A stretch of DNA of 64,000 bases from Chitinophagaceae bacterium UBA4407 (GTDB taxonomy: Bacteria > Bacteroidota > Bacteroidia > Chitinophagales > Chitinophagaceae): positions 1 through 64,000 of the forward strand of contig DGQT01000106.1 in assembly GCA_002390845.1 (NCBI GenBank), written 5' to 3'. Position 1 is the first letter of the stretch. Every line of letters begins with the position of its first letter. The position numbers and the translations under genes are program-made. The notes under the pieces were generated by a model, which ran no database searches, was not told where the DNA came from, and saw only the letters and a program-made list of their open reading frames with translations. Shown here piece by piece: positions 55,434 to 63,900 of the stretch.

Positions 55434-56348
55434 ATGAAAAGATTAATTCAGGTTTCCTGTTTTCTTTATTTGGTTACAGTATTATCCTGTAATACAACAA
55501 ATCACAATACTGCTGCGGAAGCATTATACAAATCAACGGATCTTACTGCAGTCAATAGTTTTACATCGGGTGCAGAAGGCCCGGGTGTAGATAAAGCAGG
55601 TAATTTGTATGCGGTAAATTTTCAACATGAAGGAAGTGTTGGAATTATTACTCCTGCTGGCCAAAGCAGCATTTTTGTGGAATTGCCTAATGGCAGCGTT
55701 GGCAACGGAATTCGCTTTAACAGCAAAGGGGAAATGCTGATTGCCGATTACACCAACCACAATATTTTGAAAGTGGATATGGCCACGAAAGCGATTGGTG
55801 TTTATGCCCACGAAGCAGCCATGAGCCAGCCAAATGATATTGCGATCACAAAAAAAGATATGCTCTTTGCAAGCGATCCAAACTGGAAAGCAGGAACAGG
55901 AAGCATTTGGCGGATAGACACTGATGGTAAAGTGACGTTGCTTGAAGCAAATATGGGCACTGCGAATGGAATAGAAGTAAGCCCGGATGAAAAGACGTTG
56001 TATGTAAATGAATCTGTACAACGCAAAGTGTGGGCTTATGATCTATCTTCAAACGGCAATGTCAGTAACAAAAGATTGCTCATTGAATTTCCAGATTTTG
56101 GTATGGATGGAATGCGCTGCGATGTAAATGGAAATCTTTACATAGCTCGATGGGGAAAGGGTGTGGTAGCAAAGGTTTCACCTAAAGGTGAATTACTAAA
56201 AGAAATTCTTTTATCGGGAAAGAAATGCAGCAACATAGCATTCGGTGGCGCAGATGGAAAAACAGTTTACGTTACCTTACAGGACCGGAACAATATTGAA
56301 AGTTTTAAAGTAGAAGCACCGGGAAGAGAGTGGAAGATAAAAAAGTAA
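55434..56348 (+). CDS. lipoprotein SMP-30/gluconolactonase-like protein
   Basis: A six-bladed propeller of the SMP-30/gluconolactonase family, which hydrolyses sugar lactones with a divalent metal. The lipoprotein leader ends LSC (residue 18 region). Family segments include GAEGPGVDKAGNLYAVNF (metal Glu), RFNSKGEMLIADYTNHNI, QPNDIAITKKDMLFASDPNW and GTANGIEVSPDEKTLYVNES. The frame extends upstream through repeat locus 25; the ATG at 55434 begins the leader. Length 304. It should open the lactone formed by the neighbouring dehydrogenases. It starts an operon with the genes at 56396, 57533 and 57972. Confidence 0.87.
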   Translation: MKRLIQVSCFLYLVTVLSCNTTNHNTAAEALYKSTDLTAVNSFTSGAEGPGVDKAGNLYAVNFQHEGSVGIITPAGQSSIFVELPNGSVGNGIRFNSKGEMLIADYTNHNILKVDMATKAIGVYAHEAAMSQPNDIAITKKDMLFASDPNWKAGTGSIWRIDTDGKVTLLEANMGTANGIEVSPDEKTLYVNESVQRKVWAYDLSSNGNVSNKRLLIEFPDFGMDGMRCDVNGNLYIARWGKGVVAKVSPKGELLKEILLSGKKCSNIAFGGADGKTVYVTLQDRNNIESFKVEAPGREWKIKK

Positions 56349-56395
56349 AACTGATTGCTATTTAATATTACCTAACACTGTTTGCATTAACGCTT

Positions 56396-57505
56396 ATGAA
56401 TATTTATAAAATTTTACTCGCCCTTGCCGCATTGTGTTTGATAGCGGCGCTTGTTTTGATCTTTTTCGGAAACACTGCTCAGGCCGGGCCTTTGTTTATT
56501 GCGTTTTTTATTTTACTTGCCATTGGGTTGCGTGGTTATCCATCACTGAAAGGTTTTTCTTATACAATAAGTATTTTGGCCGCAGTTACTACAGCATTAA
56601 GTTATCCGCAATATTTCACTTCATGGGGTGGTCTTACATTGTCAACACTTATTAAGCCGTTGATCATGCTCATTATGTTTGGTATGGGAACTTCCATGAG
56701 CTTTAAAGATTTTGCAGGCGTTATAAAAATGCCCAAAGGTGTTTTTATTGGTGTGGTAAGCCATTTTATTATTATGCCTTTAATTGGTTTTACGCTGGCA
56801 AGTCTTACAAATTTTCCGCCTGAAATTGCTGCAGGTATTGTGTTAGTGGGTTGTTCACCAAATGGTACCGCATCGAATGTTATTTCTTACCTGGCAAAGG
56901 CGAATCTCGCTTTGTCAGTAACGATTACCGCTGTATCTACAATGCTTGCACCTTTGGTCACACCATTGCTTATGAAATTACTTGCAGGCGCTTTTGTTGA
57001 AATTAATGCTGTTGATATGATGTTTGAGATATTACAGATGGTAATTGTTCCCGTAGGCGCTGGTTTAATATTCAACTATTTTTTACATGGTAAAGCAAGG
57101 TGGCTGGATAATGCCATGCCTGTTCTTTCCATGTCTGCTATTGCATTCATCATTGTTATTATTACAGCAGCAGGGCGGGAAAGTCTTTTAACCATTGGTC
57201 CGGCTTTAATACTTGTTGTACTCATTCACAATCTCTGTGGTTATACTTTGGGTTACTGGACAGGCCGCCTCTTTAAAATGCAGGAGCGTGATTGCAGAAC
57301 CTTAGCTATAGAGGTAGGTATGCAAAATGCGGGAATGGCATCTGGTCTTGCAAAAGCAATGGGCAAGATGGCAACAGTGGGTTTGGCGCCGGCAATATTT
57401 GGTCCGTTGATGAACACAACAGGTTCTGTGCTTGCATCATACTGGCATCGCAAACCGCCTGTCGAAAGAGAATCAGGAACTGAAATTTTAACTACACCTC
57501 AATAA
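56396..57505 (+). CDS. SBF-family (bile acid:sodium symporter-like) transporter
   Basis: An inner-membrane secondary transporter of the BASS/SBF family, typically a sodium symporter for organic acids. About ten hydrophobic helices are visible. The family sodium-site motifs VGCSPNGTASNVISYLAKAN (about 152-171) and AIEVGMQNAGMASGLA (about 302-317) are intact. Length 369, with extra helices at the N-terminus. It lies 47 bases after the lactonase. It is the only obvious importer in the island, so it may take up the final organic acid; the substrate is inferred. Confidence 0.9.
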   Translation: MNIYKILLALAALCLIAALVLIFFGNTAQAGPLFIAFFILLAIGLRGYPSLKGFSYTISILAAVTTALSYPQYFTSWGGLTLSTLIKPLIMLIMFGMGTSMSFKDFAGVIKMPKGVFIGVVSHFIIMPLIGFTLASLTNFPPEIAAGIVLVGCSPNGTASNVISYLAKANLALSVTITAVSTMLAPLVTPLLMKLLAGAFVEINAVDMMFEILQMVIVPVGAGLIFNYFLHGKARWLDNAMPVLSMSAIAFIIVIITAAGRESLLTIGPALILVVLIHNLCGYTLGYWTGRLFKMQERDCRTLAIEVGMQNAGMASGLAKAMGKMATVGLAPAIFGPLMNTTGSVLASYWHRKPPVERESGTEILTTPQ

Positions 57506-57532
57506 ATATTTTATACAATTAAATTCCCCTTC

Positions 57533-57961
57533 ATGAAAAAGCTAATTTCCCTTTTTGGGTTTTTATTTGTTTCAGTAACAATTGTAACCGCACAATCTGC
57601 TGAAGAAACAAAAGTTACTGATGCGGTAGCAGCATTAAATAAAGCAATGATCGATGTTGACAAAAACGTATTGGAAAGCTTAACTGTTGAAGATCTAAGT
57701 TATGGCCACTCGGGTGGAAAAGTTGAAAACAAAACGCAGTTCCTTACTGCGGTGGTAAGTGGTACCGTTGATTATATATCCATTGATGTTACAGATCAAA
57801 AAATAACGGTTACCGGCAAAAATGCGGTTGTCCGCAATATATATGCGGCTAAACTTACCAATGAAGGAAAACCGGTTGATATAAAAATCGGAACATTAAT
57901 GGTTTGGCAAAAGATAAAAGGCAAATGGAAATTGCTTGCAAGGCAGGGATATAAATTATAA
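57533..57961 (+). CDS. exported NTF2-like (DUF4440-type) protein
   Basis: A 142-residue protein with a signal peptide (1-20, VTAQS) and an NTF2/SnoaL-like fold: a helical start (VAALNKAMIDVDKNVLESLTVEDLSYGHSGG), then beta strands ending MVWQKIKGKWKLLARQGYKL. Members are isomerases, small-molecule binders or of no known activity. It lies 27 bases after the transporter and 10 bases before the CBM9-like gene. No catalytic residues can be named. Confidence 0.82.
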   Translation: MKKLISLFGFLFVSVTIVTAQSAEETKVTDAVAALNKAMIDVDKNVLESLTVEDLSYGHSGGKVENKTQFLTAVVSGTVDYISIDVTDQKITVTGKNAVVRNIYAAKLTNEGKPVDIKIGTLMVWQKIKGKWKLLARQGYKL

Positions 57962-57971
57962 ACCTTAAAGT

Positions 57972-58748
57972 ATGAGTGTAAAAAAAAATCTGTGCAATTT
58001 TTGTACTGCATCATTCGCTTTGTTGTTTGCGCCAACAGTAATATTTGCGCAGCAGAATGCCGGAATAATTAAAGTAAAAAGCACGCCTGATTTTACGATT
58101 ACAGGTAATGGCAATTCAGTTAACTGGAACAACACTGAATGGAATATTATTCAACAACGCGATAGTAAAACACTTAGAAATAATAATTGGAATATTCCAA
58201 GACAACAAGATGCTAAAGAAGATCTTCAATACAAAACATCTTTCAAAATTCTTTATTCAGGTAAAGGCATTTATTGTTTGTACAAATGTGAAGACAGTAC
58301 AATAACCGCAACTTTAAAAGGCGATTACCTGAACCTTTATGATGAAGATGTTGTGGAAGCTTTTCTGTGGCCCGACACAACGCTGCCTGTTTATTTCGAG
58401 TACGAACTCTCTCCCTTAAATTTTGAATTACCCATTCTTATATTAAACAATAAAGGCAACATGATGGGTTGGCAACCCTGGCAATATGAAGGCGAACGTA
58501 AAACAATTCATGCCATCAGTATAAACGAAAAAAATAAAAAAGATAACAGGTTTACGTGGACGGCGGAGTTTTTTATTCCTTTTTCGCTTTTAAGCCCGTT
58601 GAGTAATGTGCCCCCGGTAAAAGGTACAAAATGGCGCGCCAATTTTTACCGCATCGATTACGACCGCAACCCCGTTTATTCAAGCTGGCAGTTAACACGA
58701 AACAGTTTTCACGATCCGCAAAAATTTGGTACGCTTGAATTTGAGTAA
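57972..58748 (+). CDS. exported carbohydrate-binding family 9-like protein
   Basis: A 258-residue exported protein (leader 1-26, IFAQQ) with a CBM9-like beta-sandwich: FKILYSGKGIYCLYKCEDSTI, DVVEAFLWPDTTLPVYFEYELSPLN, TWTAEFFIPFSLL and KWRANFYRIDYDR. CBM9-like domains bind sugar ends or occur in uncharacterised sugar-related proteins. It is the last gene of the 55434-58748 operon. It may capture or present the sugar that the dehydrogenases oxidise; no enzyme signature is seen. Confidence 0.82.
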   Translation: MSVKKNLCNFCTASFALLFAPTVIFAQQNAGIIKVKSTPDFTITGNGNSVNWNNTEWNIIQQRDSKTLRNNNWNIPRQQDAKEDLQYKTSFKILYSGKGIYCLYKCEDSTITATLKGDYLNLYDEDVVEAFLWPDTTLPVYFEYELSPLNFELPILILNNKGNMMGWQPWQYEGERKTIHAISINEKNKKDNRFTWTAEFFIPFSLLSPLSNVPPVKGTKWRANFYRIDYDRNPVYSSWQLTRNSFHDPQKFGTLEFE

Positions 58749-58777
58749 CAAAGAATCGCAAAATAAATAAAGATATT

Positions 58778-58925
58778 TTTTGAGCCGGGCATTTGGATAG
58801 ATGGCATCGCCGGTTGCCACGCTCGTTTCACAGTTCCTCTTTCATGGCAACATTTAAGCGAAACGTGGCAGCCTGTCCCGAATTCATTTCGGGATCACTC
58901 ACTTGTACGTTTGGAACTTTATGCA
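58778..58925 (+). repeat. intergenic repeat locus 26, long variant
   Basis: TTTTTTGAGCCGGGC, then CGGTTGCCACGCTCGTTTCAC, ATTTAAGCGAAACGTGGCAG, CCCGAATTCATTTCGGGATC and CACTTGTACGTTTGG. It resembles locus 18. Confidence 0.85.
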
Positions 58926-59003
58926 GCAATGAGCGATGCAGTAATAACCGCCGTTCATATAATTCTACTTCAGCAGCATATATACACTCATTATCTTCAT
59001 ACC

Positions 59004-59192
59004 ATGTTTACATTCTTTGCCTGGATTATCCTCTTTATACTTTGCTGGCCGCTGGCTATTTTAGCGCTGGTATTGTATCCCATTTTTTGGATACTATCTA
59101 TCCCATTCAGAATACTTGGTATTGCAGTAGATGGCGTTTTTAGTTTACTAAAAGGCATCATTATGCTACCCGGCAGATTGCTGCAGCGGTAA
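59004..59192 (+). CDS. small integral membrane protein
   Basis: A 62-residue, almost wholly hydrophobic protein: FFAWIILFILCWPLAILALVLYP (helix 1), WILSIPFRILGIAVDGVFSLL (helix 2) and a basic end LPGRLLQR. The open frame extends upstream to 58911, but the ATG at 59004 starts directly before helix 1. The earlier part has no leader character and abuts repeat locus 26. Function unknown. The clean two-helix pattern argues for a real gene. Confidence 0.6.
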   Translation: MFTFFAWIILFILCWPLAILALVLYPIFWILSIPFRILGIAVDGVFSLLKGIIMLPGRLLQR

Positions 59193-59227
59193 TTATTAAA
59201 TCTTAAACTCCCAACAAAAATCTAAGG

Positions 59228-59869
59228 TTATTTGTTGGTTGCGTATTCTTTACGTCTTCCTGATTTAATATGAGCAAAATCTTCCTGTTTTGTAAAATAC
59301 TCAAGCGCTAAAATCAATAATGTTGAATTGATAAAATTTAACTTCTGCATGGTTGGTAATAAATCCCAGTCGCTTATGGCCCATAAGTATATACTGTAAT
59401 AAAAAATTACCAGGCAAACTATACAAAGGAATTTAAATAAATGAAGCCTGGTCTTCAGGATAAAAACCGTGATAATAATTATGCACGTCCAAAACAAAGT
59501 GATCGATATGTTTAGCATTAAGTCATGCAACGGTGTTACGATTAAAGTCATACATAGAACATTGGCTATACCCAAATATTTAATCATATTTCCAGCTTTT
59601 TTATCCGGTAATTTTTTTGACATATTAATGAAAAATATTGCATAGCTCAATGGGAGAACAATCATCCCTATGTATGCCCAAATCCTTGAAGGGTTTTCAG
59701 CACCGTTTAATGCTTTTGTTGCAAACAGATTGCTTGTAAAATTTGTTGACCAGTCAAAGCCAACAGAGTTTTTATCGAACATAGAACCGCCAGGATAAAC
59801 AGAAATTGCTATCATCATCAATACCAAAGAAATTACTACGCCTGTTAAAACAGAATATTTCTTAATCAT
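59228..59869 (-). CDS. polytopic membrane protein, DUF998-like
   Basis: A 213-residue inner-membrane protein with about six hydrophobic segments (7-25, 63-82, 93-112, 115-137, 142-165, 178-192). The N-terminal loop has YPGGSMFDKNSVGFDWSTNFTSNLFATKALNGAEN, a pattern seen in DUF998-type proteins. No catalytic motif is evident. Convergent with the 62-residue membrane protein; only 35 bases separate them. Function unknown. Confidence 0.7.
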   Translation of the reverse strand: MIKKYSVLTGVVISLVLMMIAISVYPGGSMFDKNSVGFDWSTNFTSNLFATKALNGAENPSRIWAYIGMIVLPLSYAIFFINMSKKLPDKKAGNMIKYLGIANVLCMTLIVTPLHDLMLNISITLFWTCIIIITVFILKTRLHLFKFLCIVCLVIFYYSIYLWAISDWDLLPTMQKLNFINSTLLILALEYFTKQEDFAHIKSGRRKEYATNK

Positions 59870-60004
59870 TTGCCTTAGGTGAGGATTTGTAAACTGCCAA
59901 AGTAATTAAAACGTCTGTTATATTGTTACTAATTGCTTTGCAGCTTGAAATAATAGCGTTCCAAAGTTTACAGGGTGGCGGCTGTTTTTGTAGCAGCTTT
60001 GTAA

Positions 60005-60068
60005 TACCGGCATCAGAGTTTCATAGCATCATCGTTGCGTCGCAATCCTTTTATCGGTTGAATATCTA
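60005..60068 (+). repeat. intergenic repeat locus 27
   Basis: ATAGCATCATCGTTGCGTCGCAATCCTTTTATCGG, the TTGCGTCGCAA form as in locus 21. Confidence 0.8.
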
Positions 60069-60149
60069 TTGGGCAAAAAATACAAGTAGTATTTAGTATT
60101 GTTTTCTTCCAATCTTTTGCAGTACGCAAAATAAACACATGCAACGATC

Positions 60150-60623
60150 TTATTCAGTCTTTTTATTTTGTCTTGCCCTTTTACGTTTTCTTACGCTCAT
60201 CTCATATTTTACAAATTCATTCGCCATTTCTACACCAAATACTGGATCATTCGTAATTTTTGTTTTTGCCCACACACCCAGTTTAAGAATAATTTGTATC
60301 TCTTCAGAACTATAATGCCAGCGGTAATTATTGCAAGTACTACAGCTTGGTAAATAATTATTTTCTAAATGCATACCACCTGCACTATGCGACATTACGT
60401 GGTCTGCCTGGAAATTATTAATATCTAATTCAATTCCACAAATATGACAACGACGATTCGTTTTTTCTAAAACAAGTTCTCTTTGCTTCTTTGATAAGGC
60501 TAATCTTTTTTTACTACCTAATTTATTTTCTCTGCGACTCTTTTTAAGATTTGTTATTAGTTTGATAAGGCCTTTACCTGTTTTTATAGAACGAAGGAGG
60601 TTTAGTTCAATTGGCGCACTCAT
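60150..60623 (-). CDS. HNH endonuclease domain protein
   Basis: A 157-residue protein. A basic N-terminal half (KKSRRENKLGSKKR) leads into an HNH nuclease fold: zinc cysteines C59/C62 (CHIC) and C94/C97 (CSTC), the catalytic DH pair at 74-75 (QADHVMSHSAGG) and an Asn-rich turn (LENNYLPSC). It may nick DNA, but no partner system (restriction, phage or toxin) is adjacent. It stands alone between a membrane-protein gene and the transglutaminase gene. Confidence 0.85.
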   Translation of the reverse strand: MSAPIELNLLRSIKTGKGLIKLITNLKKSRRENKLGSKKRLALSKKQRELVLEKTNRRCHICGIELDINNFQADHVMSHSAGGMHLENNYLPSCSTCNNYRWHYSSEEIQIILKLGVWAKTKITNDPVFGVEMANEFVKYEMSVRKRKRARQNKKTE

Positions 60624-60809
60624 ACATTGTAATTATAAATTTATAAAGAGTTTTCAGCTTCTTACAGAGTAAAAGTACTATTACACCATATGTATTTCCA
60701 ATAAAACTAGAAGCTCAGTTTTTATTATTTGAATTCTATTTTTCCCCCTCAGCCTTCCTGCTTTTCATAACGCTCTTCTGCTCTTCGCCTCCCGCCTCCA
60801 TAAAAGAAG

Positions 60810-60866
60810 AACCCTGAAGTGAGTGACACAACAGCCGATGCCACAGGGCGCCAAAGCTTGCTACAT
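60810..60866 (-). repeat. intergenic repeat locus 28, GTGTCACTCAC subtype
   Basis: CTGAAGTGAGTGACACAACAGCCGATGCCACAGGG in reverse orientation. The rest of the gap 60624-60947 shows no gene. Confidence 0.75.
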
Positions 60867-60947
60867 AAATTCCTTTGCTTAAATCCATATAAACGATTTA
60901 CTTTTATCGCCGCCGGTTGCCTGCCATAAATCATTAATTGTTCTACT

Positions 60948-63900
60948 ATGGCAATACGTGTAGCTATTAAGCACAAAACAACTTACCATTACGACAGGCC
61001 TGTCTCCCTGTCGCCGCATATATTTCGTTTAAGGCCTGCTGTGCATTCACGCACTCCCATTGAAGCTTATTCTTTTAAGATAACGCCAAAGGAACATTTT
61101 ATTAACTGGCAGCAGGATCCTTTTGGTAATTACCAGGCAAGGGTAGTATTTCCCGAAAAAACAACCGAGCTATGTGTTGATGTGGAAGTGATTGCGCGTT
61201 TAGAAGTGATTAACCCCTTTGATTTTTTTGTAGAAGAATATGCGGAAAAATTTCCTTTTAAATATTCAGCGCAGCTTACTGCGGAGTTGGTCCCTTACCT
61301 GGAAATAAAAGAAGATGGCCCGTTGCTGAACAAATGGCTTTCGGATATTGAAAGAAAGGAAGGCATCAGCATTAACGACTTTTTGGTGTACATTAACCGC
61401 AAGCTTAACAAGGATATTGCTTACAGCATCCGCATGGAGCCGGGGGTGCAAACCTGCGAAGAAACATTGGGAAAAGCATTGGGTTCCTGCAGGGATTCTG
61501 CATGGTTGCTGGTGCAAATATTAAGACATCTAGGTTTGGCTGCACGTTTTGTATCTGGTTATTTGGTGCAGTTAACAGCTGATATAAAATCTTTAGATGG
61601 ACCTTCAGGGCCAGCTGCGGATTTTACAGATTTACATGCATGGACAGAAGTGTATATTCCCGGTGCAGGATGGATCGGTCTTGATCCAACATCTGGTCTG
61701 TTTGCAGGAGAGGGTCATATACCATTGGCCTGCACACCACATTATGTAAGCGCAGCGCCTGTGGTAGGCGCAACTGATAAAGCAGAAGTAACATTTGAAT
61801 TTGACAACAGCGTTACACGTATACATGAAGATCCGCGTGTAACCAAACCTTATACAGATGCACAATGGGCGGCTATTGAAGCGCTTGGTTATAAAATTGA
61901 AGAAGACCTTATAGCTGGTGATGTGCGCATGACTATGGGTGGTGAACCTACTTTTGTTTCTATTGATGATATGGAATCTGATCAATGGAACACCGCTGCA
62001 GATGGTAAAGAAAAACGCATCTTATCACACGATCTTATTTTTCGTTTGCGGGAACAGTTTGGTCCCAATGGAATGATCCATTACGGCCAGGGTAAATGGT
62101 ACCCCGGTGAGTTATTGCCCCGCTGGCAGTATGGTTTGTTCTGGCGTAAAGATGGTTACCCTATCTGGAGAAACCTGCACCTGATAGCACATGAAAAAAC
62201 GGAAAGCAAATACACGCATGAAGATGCAAAAAGGTTTATAGATGAGCTTGCCAAACATATTGCTGTGAGTCCTGAGAATATAAGTGCTGCGTATGAAGAT
62301 GCTTTTTTCTTTTTGTGGAGCGAAGGTAAAACACCGGTAAATATTGATCCTTTAAAGACCAACCTGAAAGACAGTATTGAAAGAAGAACGCTGGCGCAAT
62401 TGCTTGATAAAGGATTGGACAGCCCGGCTGGTTATGTATTGCCCATGCAATGGAATTACTGGAACAATAAATGGCTTAGCTGTAAATGGATCTTCAACCG
62501 TGAGCATTTGTTCCTGATGCCCGGTAATTCTCCTATCGGGTTGCGTTTGCCATTGGAATCATTACCTGTGCTGGCCAAAGCATCAGAGCCGCAGCAGGTG
62601 GAACGCAGTTTATTTGAAGACTTACCAGAACTCGAGCATTTTCATGAAACAATTGGTGAGCGCTATGGTATGGTGTACACCCATACGGCGCCCCCAAAAT
62701 TTCAATACAATGAAGCTGCTACAGAAGAGATAAAAGCCAGAAAGAAAGTAAGCGGCCCTGTTTTGCAAAAAGAAGAAAAGGAAGAACCAGTTGAAGAGAA
62801 TATAACGTTTGAAGTAAAGACCATTAAGACGGCTTTGTGCGTGGAGGCAAGGGAAGGTATTATTTATATTTTTCTTCCGCCAATGGAATACCTGGAGCAT
62901 TATCTGGACATGATCGCATCCATTGAAGCATCTGCGATAAAGCTGAATATGCCTGTGCGTATAGAAGGGTATGAACCACCAAGAGATTACAGGATGGAAC
63001 GTTTGGTAGTGTCGCCAGACCCCGGTGTTATTGAAGTAAATATACATCCTGCGAAAAGCTGGAGTGAGTTATTGCACAACACCAACACATTATACGAACA
63101 GGCATATTTATCAAGACTCGGTACTGAAAAATTTATGCTTGATGGCAGGCACACTGGCACCGGCGGCGGCAACCATATTACCATTGGTGGCGCTACGCCT
63201 GCTGATAGTCCATTGCTGCGCCGCCCAGATTTACTAAGAAGTTTAATTACTTACTGGCAACATCATCCCGGACTTTCTTATTTATTCTCCGGTTCATTTA
63301 TCGGTCCTACCAGCCAGGCGCCACGTGTAGATGAAGGACGAGATGAAAAATTGTATGAACTTGAAATTGCATTCTCACAAGTACCTGACCATGGCTTTAT
63401 TCCGTTCTATTTGGTGGACAGAATTTTCCGTCACTTACTGACTGACATTACCGGCAATACACATCGTTCAGAATTTTGTATTGATAAAATGTATTCGCCG
63501 GATACATCTTCCGGAAGGCTTGGTATATTGGAGTTTCGAGCATTTGATATGCCGCCGCACAAGCAAATGAGTTTGTTGCAGATGTTGTTGCTGCGTGGCC
63601 TTATTGCCAAGTTCTGGAAACAACCTTACAAACATGATCTTGTACGCTGGGGCACACAGCTGCATGATAAATTTATGTTGTCGCATTATGTGTATGAAGA
63701 CATCAAAGAAGTGGTAAGCGATCTTACTGATGCAGGTTATCCTTTTCAAATGAGTTGGTTTGATGCCTATTTTGAATTCCGTTTTCCGCATTATGGTACG
63801 GTAAAAATTCAGGGTATTGAAATGGAGATCCGCATGGGCATAGAACCATGGCATGTACTTGGCGAAGAAATGAGCAGCAGCGGTACTGCACGTTTTGTAG

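Noticed and set aside
58793..59143. 116-codon open frame
   Set aside because: Its first half is repeat locus 26 and its second half is out of frame with the small membrane protein, which has the better coding pattern.
60150..60623. HNH protein as part of a restriction or phage-defence locus
   Set aside because: No methyltransferase, helicase or toxin partner is adjacent; the neighbours are a membrane protein and a transglutaminase-like gene.
2778..60866. Intergenic repeats as a CRISPR array
   Set aside because: Copies are dispersed over the whole window, in both orientations, without regular spacing.
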